A stretch of DNA of 38,179 nt from an uncultured Bacilli bacterium (GTDB lineage: Bacteria > Bacillota_I > Bacilli_A > RF39 > UBA660). Within the stretch, counting starts at the first letter, position 1, and the number at the start of each line of letters is the position of its first letter. A model generated the notes under the pieces. It saw nothing but the letters and a program-made list of their open reading frames with translations. It was not told the origin of the DNA and made no database searches. The translations under genes and the position numbers were made by a program. The stretch lies in NCBI GenBank assembly GCA_944358225.1, contig CALVQP010000001.1:1-38179 (forward strand), read 5' to 3'. Shown piece by piece: positions 32,248-38,179 of this stretch.

Positions 32248-32278
32248 ATTTATGCGATTTATTGTCATTAATTATTCA
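32248..32278 (-). promoter_or_regulatory. Candidate sigma-G/F-type promoter of sigG
   Basis: On the minus strand TGAATA (32278-32273), 18-bp spacer, CATAAAT (32254-32248), close to the Bacillus sigma-G pattern TGMATA-N17/18-CATAMTA. The predicted start site would fall near the first base of the Shine-Dalgarno, which is tight. Confidence 0.4.
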
Positions 32279-32342
32279 TTAACTTGATAATTATTTTACA
32301 TTTTTTATAATTTATAATTATTAAATATTTTCTCTAAGAAAT

Positions 32343-32376
32343 ATCGACAACGTTTGTAATTTTCTTCTTTTATAAT
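32343..32376 (+). promoter_or_regulatory. Candidate Spo0A-regulated promoter of spoIIGA-sigE
   Basis: ATCGACAA (32343-32350) is the complement of TTGTCGAT, one base from the Spo0A box TGTCGAA. TATAAT follows at 32371-32376, with no conventional -35 at 17 bp. The spacing of box to -10 resembles the Bacillus spoIIG promoter, where Spo0A~P acts near -37. Based on pattern only. Confidence 0.35.
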
Positions 32377-32392
32377 AGCTTTAGGTGATTTA

Positions 32393-33187
32393 ATGACTAT
32401 ATATATAGATTTAGTATTCTTACTTAATTTCTTTTTCGATCTATTATTATTAATAGGAGTTAAAATTTTACTCAAACGTTCGACGAAATTACTTCGTTTA
32501 ATCTTTGGAGCATTAGTAGGAAGCATAAGTATTTTTTTATTATTTTTAAAAATTAATAGTCTAGAACTTTTTGCTTTTAAAGTTTTAATTAGTTTGCTCA
32601 TGATTTGGTGTGCTTTTTCTTACAAGAACATTCGTTACTTTTTTAAAAATTTTGTTACTCTATATATAGTTAGTGCTGTTTTGGGAGGCTTTTTATATTT
32701 TCTAAATATTAGCTTTTCCTACAAAAATCAAGGTCTAATTTTTTTTCACAATGGTCTTTCGATAAATTTTATTTTCCTAATTATCATAAGTCCTTTCATA
32801 ATATACTTATATGTTAAAGAACATAGACGTTTAAAAAGTGAATATCAAAACTATTACACTGTTAAAATTAATTTTAATCATCACGAATATCTCTTAACTG
32901 GTTATTTAGATACAGGAAACAATTTAATAGACCCGATCACATGCAAAAAAGTTATTTTGATAAATCGCAAAATATTAAATGCTGATCTAAAAAATAAAAG
33001 TCCCATTTTTGTACGTTATAACGCTTTAAATACTAGTGGTATTATCGAATGTTTTAAACCGGAAAAGGTTCAAATAAACAACAATATAATTCCTGATATT
33101 TTATTAGGAATCAGTGATAATGAATTTAAAATGGAAAATATTGATTGTATTTTAAATAACCAAATAAAGGAGCTATTTAATGTTTAA
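32393..33187 (+). CDS. spoIIGA: SpoIIGA, pro-sigma-E processing protease
   Basis: A membrane-embedded aspartic protease of the mother cell that activates pro-sigma-E after asymmetric division. 264 aa. Five hydrophobic segments fill residues 1-150 (starting IYIDLVFLLNFFFDLLLL). The cytoplasmic protease domain has GYLDTGNNLIDP with catalytic Asp173 and, near the end, ILLGISDNEF. AGGTGA is the ribosome binding site. The gene overlaps sigE by 8 nt, the classical spoIIG operon. Activity in Bacillus requires the SpoIIR signal from the forespore. SpoIIR is not in this window. Confidence 0.94.
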   Translation: MTIYIDLVFLLNFFFDLLLLIGVKILLKRSTKLLRLIFGALVGSISIFLLFLKINSLELFAFKVLISLLMIWCAFSYKNIRYFFKNFVTLYIVSAVLGGFLYFLNISFSYKNQGLIFFHNGLSINFIFLIIISPFIIYLYVKEHRRLKSEYQNYYTVKINFNHHEYLLTGYLDTGNNLIDPITCKKVILINRKILNADLKNKSPIFVRYNALNTSGIIECFKPEKVQINNNIIPDILLGISDNEFKMENIDCILNNQIKELFNV

Positions 33188-33872
33188 AAAATTAAAAGAA
33201 TTAATTCAAAGACTTAAAAGTAAGTATAGTGAAGTATTTTTTGTTGGAAGTACGGATATTTTGCCTCCGCCTCTTTCTAAAGAAGAAGAATTAAATTATA
33301 TTATTAAAGCTCAAGAAGGGGATTTAACAGCTCGAAATAAACTAATTGAACATAATTTAAGATTAGTTGTTTTTTTAGCTAAAAAATATGAAAATACTGG
33401 CTATGACATTGAAGATTTAGTTAGTATTGGTTCAATTGGCCTGATAAAAGGGATTAAAACCTACAAAATTGATAAAAACATCAAACTAGCTACGTATGCC
33501 TCTCGCTGTGTAGCTAATGAAATTTTAATGTTTTTAAGAAAAAACAAACGTCGTAAAGGCGAAATTAGCTTTGAAGATGCGTTAAATTATGATGCCGATG
33601 GAAATGAACTACACTTAGAAGACATTTTAGGAACAGATAATGATATTGTCATCAAAGAATTTGAAGATAAGTTAGATAAACAAGTATTATCCAAGCATTT
33701 AAATGATTTAGATGAAAGAGAAAAACAAATTATGATTTTACGTTATGGTTTAAATAATACTAAAGAATACACTCAAAAAGAAGTAGCCGAAATTTTAGGG
33801 ATATCTCAGTCTTATATTTCACGAATCGAAAAAAAGGTTATTGCTCGTTTACAAAGTATCTTAAAAGTTTAG
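33180..33872 (+). CDS. sigE: Sporulation sigma factor SigE precursor (early mother cell)
   Basis: A 230-aa sigma-70-family factor. The N-terminal basic, amphipathic pro-sequence leads to SEVFFVGSTDILPPPLSKEEE, matching the region where SpoIIGA cuts pro-sigma-E in Bacillus (by analogy between the two Phe). Region 2 has DLVSIGSIGLIKGIKTY and KLATYASRCVANEILM. Region 4 has KEVAEILGISQSYISRIEK. AAAGGAG lies inside spoIIGA and the start overlaps its end, so translation is coupled. The product runs the mother-cell programme, including genes for engulfment and coat assembly. Confidence 0.95.
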   Translation: MFKKLKELIQRLKSKYSEVFFVGSTDILPPPLSKEEELNYIIKAQEGDLTARNKLIEHNLRLVVFLAKKYENTGYDIEDLVSIGSIGLIKGIKTYKIDKNIKLATYASRCVANEILMFLRKNKRRKGEISFEDALNYDADGNELHLEDILGTDNDIVIKEFEDKLDKQVLSKHLNDLDEREKQIMILRYGLNNTKEYTQKEVAEILGISQSYISRIEKKVIARLQSILKV

Positions 33873-33883
33873 ATTTACAAAAT

Positions 33884-33912
33884 TTGACAAATAGAATTTT
33901 TTATGTTATGAT
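33884..33912 (+). promoter_or_regulatory. Strong housekeeping promoter of the HipA-like gene
   Basis: TTGACA (33884-33889), exactly 17 bp, TATGAT (33907-33912). It begins 11 nt after the sigE stop. The transcript should start near 33919 and carry a leader of about 60 nt. Confidence 0.85.
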
Positions 33913-33925
33913 TTAATCACAAGTG

Positions 33926-33979
33926 GGGGGTTGATTAATTTTAGTTTTATAATCATCTCCCATAAAAGGGGGATTTTTT
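33926..33979 (+). promoter_or_regulatory. Bistable leader: two mutually exclusive stems ending at the start codon
   Basis: Stem A: GGGGGTTGATTA (33926-33937) with TAATCATCTCCC (33950-33961), 6 bp, one T-T mismatch, then 5 bp including a wobble. Stem B: ATCTCCC (33955-33961) with GGGGGAT (33968-33974), 7 bp with one wobble and a 6-nt loop, followed by T and then ATG 33980. Both stems use 33955-33961. Stem B contains the GGGGGA ribosome binding site and looks like a terminator. Stem A frees both. No aptamer that I know fits the short leader. Confidence 0.55.
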
Positions 33980-34834
33980 ATGATTATAAATGAAAACAAA
34001 ATGCCAGAATTTAACCAACAGTCTTTACCGCAAGATGTGATTTTAGCTAATGTAGATATTGATAAAAATCATTTGGCTGAAAAACCATTATGGTATGAAA
34101 TAGACGGTAAAATGTATTATTTTAAACCACGTCAAGATGATCGAGCTTTATCAGAATTAATTAATCGTGAATTTTATAAAGTTCAAAATTTATCCTCAGC
34201 CCATTATGCGGCGGCTAAAGTTAACGGGCAAAGTGGTTTATTATCTCAAAATTTTCAAACCAAAGGTAACTTTTATGAAGATATAGATCAATTATATAGA
34301 GCTTATTATATCGATAAAAATAATTATTCTTTACAAAATTTATTGCAACATTTTGCAACAATTTTACCAACTAATGTTTATGATAATATTGAAACTGAAT
34401 TAATTAATTTATATTTATCTGATTATTTTGCTCATCAATTAGATCGTAATCCTCGTAATGTTATGTTAGAAGAAGCTGGTCAAAATATTCATTTAGCTAA
34501 GATATTCGATAGTGAAAAATCATTAGGAATTAAAAAAAGAAGTTTTCAAGATTTAGATAGTAAAAGTTTATGGATTCCTAGTATGCCATATGAAGCCGGT
34601 TTAGAACCAAGTGAAATAGACAATGTTGATATTAATATTATGGGCCTTTTTCTGGACTATCCAGAAAAAGTATCAAGCTTCCTTGATACTTTATTAAAAC
34701 AAGACTATTATAATATTATTAATTCTTTTACTAACCGAAATCAACCTTTGTCACTAACTGAAGAAGATGCCAAACAAATCAAAGAATTATTAGAATATAA
34801 GCAAGAAAAAATATATACTTTAAAAAGAATGTAA
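33980..34834 (+). CDS. HipA-like protein kinase-fold protein
   Basis: 284 aa, cytoplasmic. The order of motifs matches HipA-type Ser/Thr kinases: YYFKPR with the ATP lysine (Lys49), NREFYKV as an alpha-C-like acid, GQSGLLSQNF, the catalytic loop HQLDRNPRNVM (Asp155, Asn160) and the metal-binding KIFDSEKSLG (Asp177). The N-terminal HipA subdomain is missing and there is no HipB-like antitoxin beside it. It stands alone between sigE and a TPR protein, with its own strong promoter, bistable leader and terminator. A toxin role is possible but the regulated leader suggests controlled dosage. Substrate unknown. Confidence 0.7.
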   Translation: MIINENKMPEFNQQSLPQDVILANVDIDKNHLAEKPLWYEIDGKMYYFKPRQDDRALSELINREFYKVQNLSSAHYAAAKVNGQSGLLSQNFQTKGNFYEDIDQLYRAYYIDKNNYSLQNLLQHFATILPTNVYDNIETELINLYLSDYFAHQLDRNPRNVMLEEAGQNIHLAKIFDSEKSLGIKKRSFQDLDSKSLWIPSMPYEAGLEPSEIDNVDINIMGLFLDYPEKVSSFLDTLLKQDYYNIINSFTNRNQPLSLTEEDAKQIKELLEYKQEKIYTLKRM

Positions 34835-34840
34835 AATTAA

Positions 34841-34873
34841 AATACCAAGTAGACAAAAACTTGGTATTTTTTT
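34841..34873 (+). terminator. Terminator of the HipA-like gene
   Basis: AATACCAAGT (34841-34850) and ACTTGGTATT (34859-34868) form a perfect 10-bp stem with an 8-nt loop followed by T. Confidence 0.93.
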
Positions 34874-34967
34874 AGCTTGATATTGCCTTTTAAATAAAAA
34901 TCATGTATTGTATTAATTAGTATTAAAACATCAAGCTAAGTATGTCTATTAGAGGAGATTTATAACA

Positions 34968-37391
34968 ATGATTAATGATGAAAATTTACAAAAATTAAGT
35001 GTAGCTTTTTTAGAAAATGAACAGTTAGCTACTAAAAATTTAAAAGAAATAGGCTTTAATTTTAAAGATTTAAATTTCTTAATAAAAAAGCAAATGATTA
35101 AAAGAGAAAAAAAGGGGATATACGTTTTAAATTCAATGAATCTATTATATTTCTGCGGTAAGAAATTAATAAGTGAAGATAAATATTTTGAAGCTATAAA
35201 GTGTTTTGAGAAGTGTTTTGAAATCAATCCTTTACATGTGGGAACTTCTTTCCAGTTGTTTTTACATAACATCCGCTTTAAAAATTATGAAAAAGCTCTA
35301 GATTATTTCGAAGTGATTTATAATTATAATAATATATTTTATAAAACCGATTGTAAATTTTATTTATATATGCTAAGTATGATTATAAAACTTCCTCTAA
35401 AATATAGACGGTTAGCTAAAAGCTTAAGCTTTACCGATATAGAAGTTGATAATGAAGATAAAAGGTATGTTAATGTTATTAAGCAAAATAAAATAAGATT
35501 GTCGGCTTTTAATCAGAAATTTGGTTTGGCATTAATCCAAATCAATGAAGATCTATCCCCAAAAGGCCAAGCTACCAGTAAAGATGTAGTTATTAATACC
35601 TTGATTGAGCAAGCGTTAGAACTTCAAACACAAAATTTGAATACTGTTCTAAAATTAGCTCAACAAAAAGAATATAAACAAATTATTGACTTTTATGAAG
35701 ATATGTTAAATTATCATGCTTTACGTCATTTTGATAATTATATATACAATTTAACAAGAGAATTACAAGATATAATCAGTTTAGAAAAAATTCCCGAAAA
35801 ACAAATAAATAGTACCGAAAATATTTTTGAAGCAATGGCTGGTAAAAATTATGAGTTAGCTTTATCATTAAGCAATTCACTAGAAACTGATGATAAAAAT
35901 TATCAGGTAATTAATATATTACTAAACGAAATAGTTAACACATGTCAGAGTTTAAACTCCCAAGAAAACTTAGAAAGTCAAAAATTAGCTAATCAACAAA
36001 ACTTTTTAGAAAATGATTTTTCCGATATGATGAGTTTTTTAGAAAAAAAAGATTTAGATAATGCTTTTATAAGATTAAAAAATTATCTTATGAATATAAA
36101 TAAAAAAGAATATGAATTTTTAATTATAGATCTTTTGAAAATTAGTTTGCTAGAAAATGATATTGCCTTTATTAAACCTAAAGTAGTATTAACTTTACTT
36201 AGTTGTGAAAATTACACATTTGATATTTCAAAATACATTCAAGAATTTTATGTAAATTTATATCAAAATAATTTTGAAATGGCTAGAATTTATTTAGATA
36301 TTATTTCCAAGGCTAATAAATTAGGGCAGGAATGTTTTATTAAAGAAGAACTATTTCAACTCTTAGAAAAAAAGAAAGACAACAAATCTTTAGCTTCTAC
36401 AAATAAAATAATTCCCGAACAAACAAATGATAAGCAAGTAGATAATATTCTACGCCAACCAAAAGTTATGACTCAAGCTAAATTAAATCCATCTTTAAAA
36501 GTTCATAATCCAATTTCGGACAAACAAGAACAAGTAAATATGAAAAATGGTAAGAAGCATTATTTAGCTCATAAACATGAAAAACTGCTTGAGCATAAAG
36601 AAATTATTTTATTAAAACCAATGGAAGACCAAGAAATTAGTATAATAATGGAAATTATAAAAGAATATTCCGACATGGTTGCTTTTACAATAAAAAATGG
36701 TGCTAAAAAACAGATTGTTTTGAAATATAAATTAGTAAATGAAGATTTGAATACAAAAGATTTTCTAGCTTTGGCTCAACAGGCTTATAAAGTCAAAAAA
36801 TATAATGAATGTATAAACTACTGTCTTCAAATACTTCAAACTTGCGATAATCCCGATATAAACGTTTATGCAACCTTGGGATTAGCATATATGAAAAAGT
36901 GGAAAATAGATAAAGCCATTGATTACTTAACAATTGCCACTTCATTAGCTAAAGAAAGAAATCTTAAATTGGATTTTTCAATATTAATAGCGCGCTTAAA
37001 AGGAGAAATAAGTGAGTATGATTCCAAACCCCATTTTAAAATGAAACTAGAAGATTTTTATGATAATGTAAGTGATGATTATAACGTGGAAAACTTTAAT
37101 GAAATTAATGATTACATTGTTCAATCTGGTTTAGATGTTACTACCGCTTGTATAAACATGGGCTTTACTCCTCAAAAAATTAATATAATAAAATTAATTT
37201 ATGCCCAAAAATATTATGCTCAAAAATGGTATGACAAAGGGGATTTATTTTTCAAAGATGTTGTAAAAAGTAAAAATAAAACTAAAGAAACGCAAAAGTT
37301 ATTAGAAGAAGTAAGTAAAAACAAGATGTTTTATCATCATAGACAAAGTGATAATTCAACCAAATTAACATTAACACTAGTTCCTAAATAA
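34968..37391 (+). CDS. Winged-helix plus TPR repeat protein
   Basis: 807 aa, cytoplasmic. Residues 1-55 look like a small winged helix of the kind found at the N-terminus of AbiEi-type antitoxins (ATKNLKEIGFNFKDL followed by KREKKGIYVL). TPR-type repeats follow, clear at about 60-130 (YFEAIKCFEKCFEINP) and again at about 605-670 (YNECINYCLQILQ, AYMKKWKIDKAIDYL), with a long helical, lysine/glutamine-rich region between. ATTAGAGGAG is the ribosome binding site. It is flanked by terminators, so monocistronic. A regulator or scaffold is likely; partners are unknown. The position beside sporulation genes does not prove a sporulation role. Confidence 0.75.
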   Translation: MINDENLQKLSVAFLENEQLATKNLKEIGFNFKDLNFLIKKQMIKREKKGIYVLNSMNLLYFCGKKLISEDKYFEAIKCFEKCFEINPLHVGTSFQLFLHNIRFKNYEKALDYFEVIYNYNNIFYKTDCKFYLYMLSMIIKLPLKYRRLAKSLSFTDIEVDNEDKRYVNVIKQNKIRLSAFNQKFGLALIQINEDLSPKGQATSKDVVINTLIEQALELQTQNLNTVLKLAQQKEYKQIIDFYEDMLNYHALRHFDNYIYNLTRELQDIISLEKIPEKQINSTENIFEAMAGKNYELALSLSNSLETDDKNYQVINILLNEIVNTCQSLNSQENLESQKLANQQNFLENDFSDMMSFLEKKDLDNAFIRLKNYLMNINKKEYEFLIIDLLKISLLENDIAFIKPKVVLTLLSCENYTFDISKYIQEFYVNLYQNNFEMARIYLDIISKANKLGQECFIKEELFQLLEKKKDNKSLASTNKIIPEQTNDKQVDNILRQPKVMTQAKLNPSLKVHNPISDKQEQVNMKNGKKHYLAHKHEKLLEHKEIILLKPMEDQEISIIMEIIKEYSDMVAFTIKNGAKKQIVLKYKLVNEDLNTKDFLALAQQAYKVKKYNECINYCLQILQTCDNPDINVYATLGLAYMKKWKIDKAIDYLTIATSLAKERNLKLDFSILIARLKGEISEYDSKPHFKMKLEDFYDNVSDDYNVENFNEINDYIVQSGLDVTTACINMGFTPQKINIIKLIYAQKYYAQKWYDKGDLFFKDVVKSKNKTKETQKLLEEVSKNKMFYHHRQSDNSTKLTLTLVPK

Positions 37392-37418
37392 AAAAGTTCC
37401 CATTTGAGAACTTTTTTT
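37391..37418. terminator. Bidirectional terminator
   Basis: AAAAAGTTC and GAACTTTTTTT enclose an 8-nt loop. A and T runs on both sides allow termination of the TPR gene and of the convergent coat gene. Confidence 0.85.
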
Positions 37419-37433
37419 GATGTAGCTAATTTT

Positions 37434-37898
37434 TTACACACAATCAACAGTTGTATCACTTAAACATTTAATGCAGCATACACAACTTAAATCCATTGTA
37501 AAAAATGAATTAGTTGCTATATATGGCATAGTATTACAGCAACTTGGTTCTGGGTTATCTGCAAGAACTCTAAATGTTGCACAATTTCCATCTAATTTTT
37601 CTACTCTAAACACACTTGAACAACAAACGTTAGTATCGTCGCTAGCTTGAGGATTAGAACAAGTTATTGAACTATCCTTGCAAGTTGGCATACTCCAAGG
37701 AACTCCATTACCACAACAAGTATAAAGCATTACTGGACGAGTGTTACAAATCAAGCAATTAGGTCCGCCACCAAGCATTGGTCTGTCACATGAGTCCAAA
37801 CAATTTTCTGGACTAGCATTTTGTTGTAAAACTAAAATAACATTTAAAATATCACTAATGCAGTTACCTTTATTATTTGAGTTGTTATTATTACACAT
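37434..37898 (-). CDS. CotY/CotZ-family spore coat or exosporium protein
   Basis: 154 aa with about 20 cysteines. The N-terminus MCNNNNSNNKGNCISDILNV is like CotY/CotZ/ExsY, followed by ILVLQQNA, the CLDSCDRP segment, VFRVEKLDGNCATFRVL and the C-terminal FTMDLSCVCCIKCL. Such proteins self-assemble into disulfide-linked lattices in the outer coat or exosporium. ATG 37898 was chosen over an upstream ATG at 37991 because GAAAGGGTG lies 7 nt before it and homology starts there. A sigma-K-like promoter precedes it, as expected for late coat genes. Confidence 0.9.
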   Translation of the reverse strand: MCNNNNSNNKGNCISDILNVILVLQQNASPENCLDSCDRPMLGGGPNCLICNTRPVMLYTCCGNGVPWSMPTCKDSSITCSNPQASDDTNVCCSSVFRVEKLDGNCATFRVLADNPEPSCCNTMPYIATNSFFTMDLSCVCCIKCLSDTTVDCV

Positions 37899-37928
37899 AT
37901 TATTCACCCTTTCATGTATTCTCATTAA

Positions 37929-37955
37929 TAATTTATGACAAAATAAAAAATGCGT
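37929..37955 (-). promoter_or_regulatory. Candidate sigma-K promoter of the coat gene
   Basis: On the minus strand AC (37955-37954), 16 bp, CATAAATTA (37937-37929), which fits the Bacillus sigma-K pattern AC-N16/17-CATANNNTA. The predicted start is about 24 nt before the ATG. Confidence 0.45.
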
Positions 37956-37962
37956 GCGCACT

Positions 37963-38179
37963 TTATAATTTAAGAATATATCTTTCTTCATGGTTTATAG
38001 TATCTTTTATTTCTAAGCCTAATAATTTATCGATAAATATAGTAGTTTGTTGCTTTTTTCTTAAATTTACAAGCATTATAAATAAAATAAACCAAATAAA
38101 TCCTTGAATAATAATTATTTTATAAAAAGGAATATTAAACTCATTTAAAAATATAATATTATTAAGAATTAAACTTTCA
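37963..38179 (-). CDS. C-terminal part of an unidentified membrane protein
   Basis: 72 codons stay open from the window edge to TAA 37965-37963. One hydrophobic segment of about 20 residues (KIIIIQGFIWFILFIMLVNL) is followed by a basic stretch and a short cytoplasmic-like tail ending YILKL. The start lies outside the window. No family can be named. Its stop is 65 nt upstream of the coat gene start, leaving just enough room for the coat promoter. Confidence 0.6.
   Translation of the reverse strand, partial: ESLILNNIIFLNEFNIPFYKIIIIQGFIWFILFIMLVNLRKKQQTTIFIDKLLGLEIKDTINHEERYILKL

Noticed and set aside
32305..32601. Minus-strand 98-codon ORF over the spoIIGA start
   Set aside because: It overlaps the recognised spoIIGA membrane segments and promoter region. 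Basic, low-complexity shadow without ribosome binding site.
33919..33979. PreQ1 class I riboswitch before the HipA-like gene
   Set aside because: The length is right, but the conserved loop and A-rich pseudoknot strand of that class are missing. The element is better described by the two competing stems.
34949..35272. Minus-strand 107-codon ORF opposite the TPR gene
   Set aside because: An antisense shadow of a well-supported reading frame with its own AGAGGAG site. Its cysteine and phenylalanine-rich composition is typical of reverse frames.
37877..38107. Plus-strand 76-codon ORF over the coat gene promoter
   Set aside because: It opposes both the coat gene start and the partial membrane protein and has no ribosome binding site.
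1..38179. CRISPR array or Cas genes
   Set aside because: No regularly spaced repeats and no Cas motifs were seen. The only long repeats are the two att-like copies and short duplications.

Overview
The window is AT-rich DNA from a Gram-positive, endospore-forming member of the Bacilli. The evidence is sigE, sigG and spoIIGA, a YlmC/YmxH protein, a CotY/CotZ-type coat protein, murG and ftsQ/divIB, a T-box leader, lipoprotein signal peptides and strong AGGAGG-type ribosome binding sites. All three stop codons end genes, so the standard code is used. The protein families resemble those of uncultured gut Bacilli (RF39/RFN20/Erysipelotrichales-like), but that placement is an impression and not a measurement.

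Layout. 1-400: the start of a minus-strand gene and a T-box leader. 408-5030: a small membrane protein, leuS (a NUDIX domain inside the editing domain and one in-frame stop), a cysteine-rich protein and uppS (one-base frameshift). 5048-5203: tRNA-Glu(CUC) and tRNA-Gln(CUG). 5372-10081: rarA, a cyclophilin lipoprotein, an unknown gene, uvsE and a VanY-like carboxypeptidase. 10163-10313: two tRNA-Thr genes, one with a non-canonical elbow. 10308-14417: a decayed island at the tRNA-Thr 3' end, bounded by a 25-bp near-perfect direct repeat. It holds relaxase, insertion-sequence and radical-SAM remnants, a NUDIX hydrolase and a membrane-anchored surface protein. 14550-20694: uncharacterised accessory genes, including a 958-aa/222-aa pair. 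20801-22668: a tandem-domain ThyX overlapping a thymidylate-kinase-like gene. 22695-26853: a frameshifted unknown gene, a DDAH-like enzyme, a membrane-anchored XRE regulator, and rhodanese and thioredoxin-like lipoproteins. 26850-33872: a minus-strand run (sigG, ylmC, a transglutaminase-like protein, DUF5131, murG, ftsQ, queH) divergent from spoIIGA-sigE. 33884-38179: a HipA-like kinase with a bistable leader, a winged-helix/TPR protein, a CotY/CotZ-like coat protein and a partial membrane protein.

Themes. (1) Several genes, including the normally essential leuS and uppS, carry single lesions, mostly one-base indels in or near homopolymers. Consensus sequencing error must be excluded before any of them is called a pseudogene. 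(2) Four genes have a stem-loop just before the start codon that covers all or part of the Shine-Dalgarno sequence. In three of them a run of T lies between the stem and the ATG, so the element looks like both a terminator and an SD sequestor. (3) The strongest candidates for something new are the HipA-like kinase leader, the tRNA-Thr(GGU) with an apparent A19-U56 elbow pair, the LeuRS-NUDIX protein with a divergent KMSKS loop, and the tandem ThyX whose two halves each keep a different part of the signature motif.
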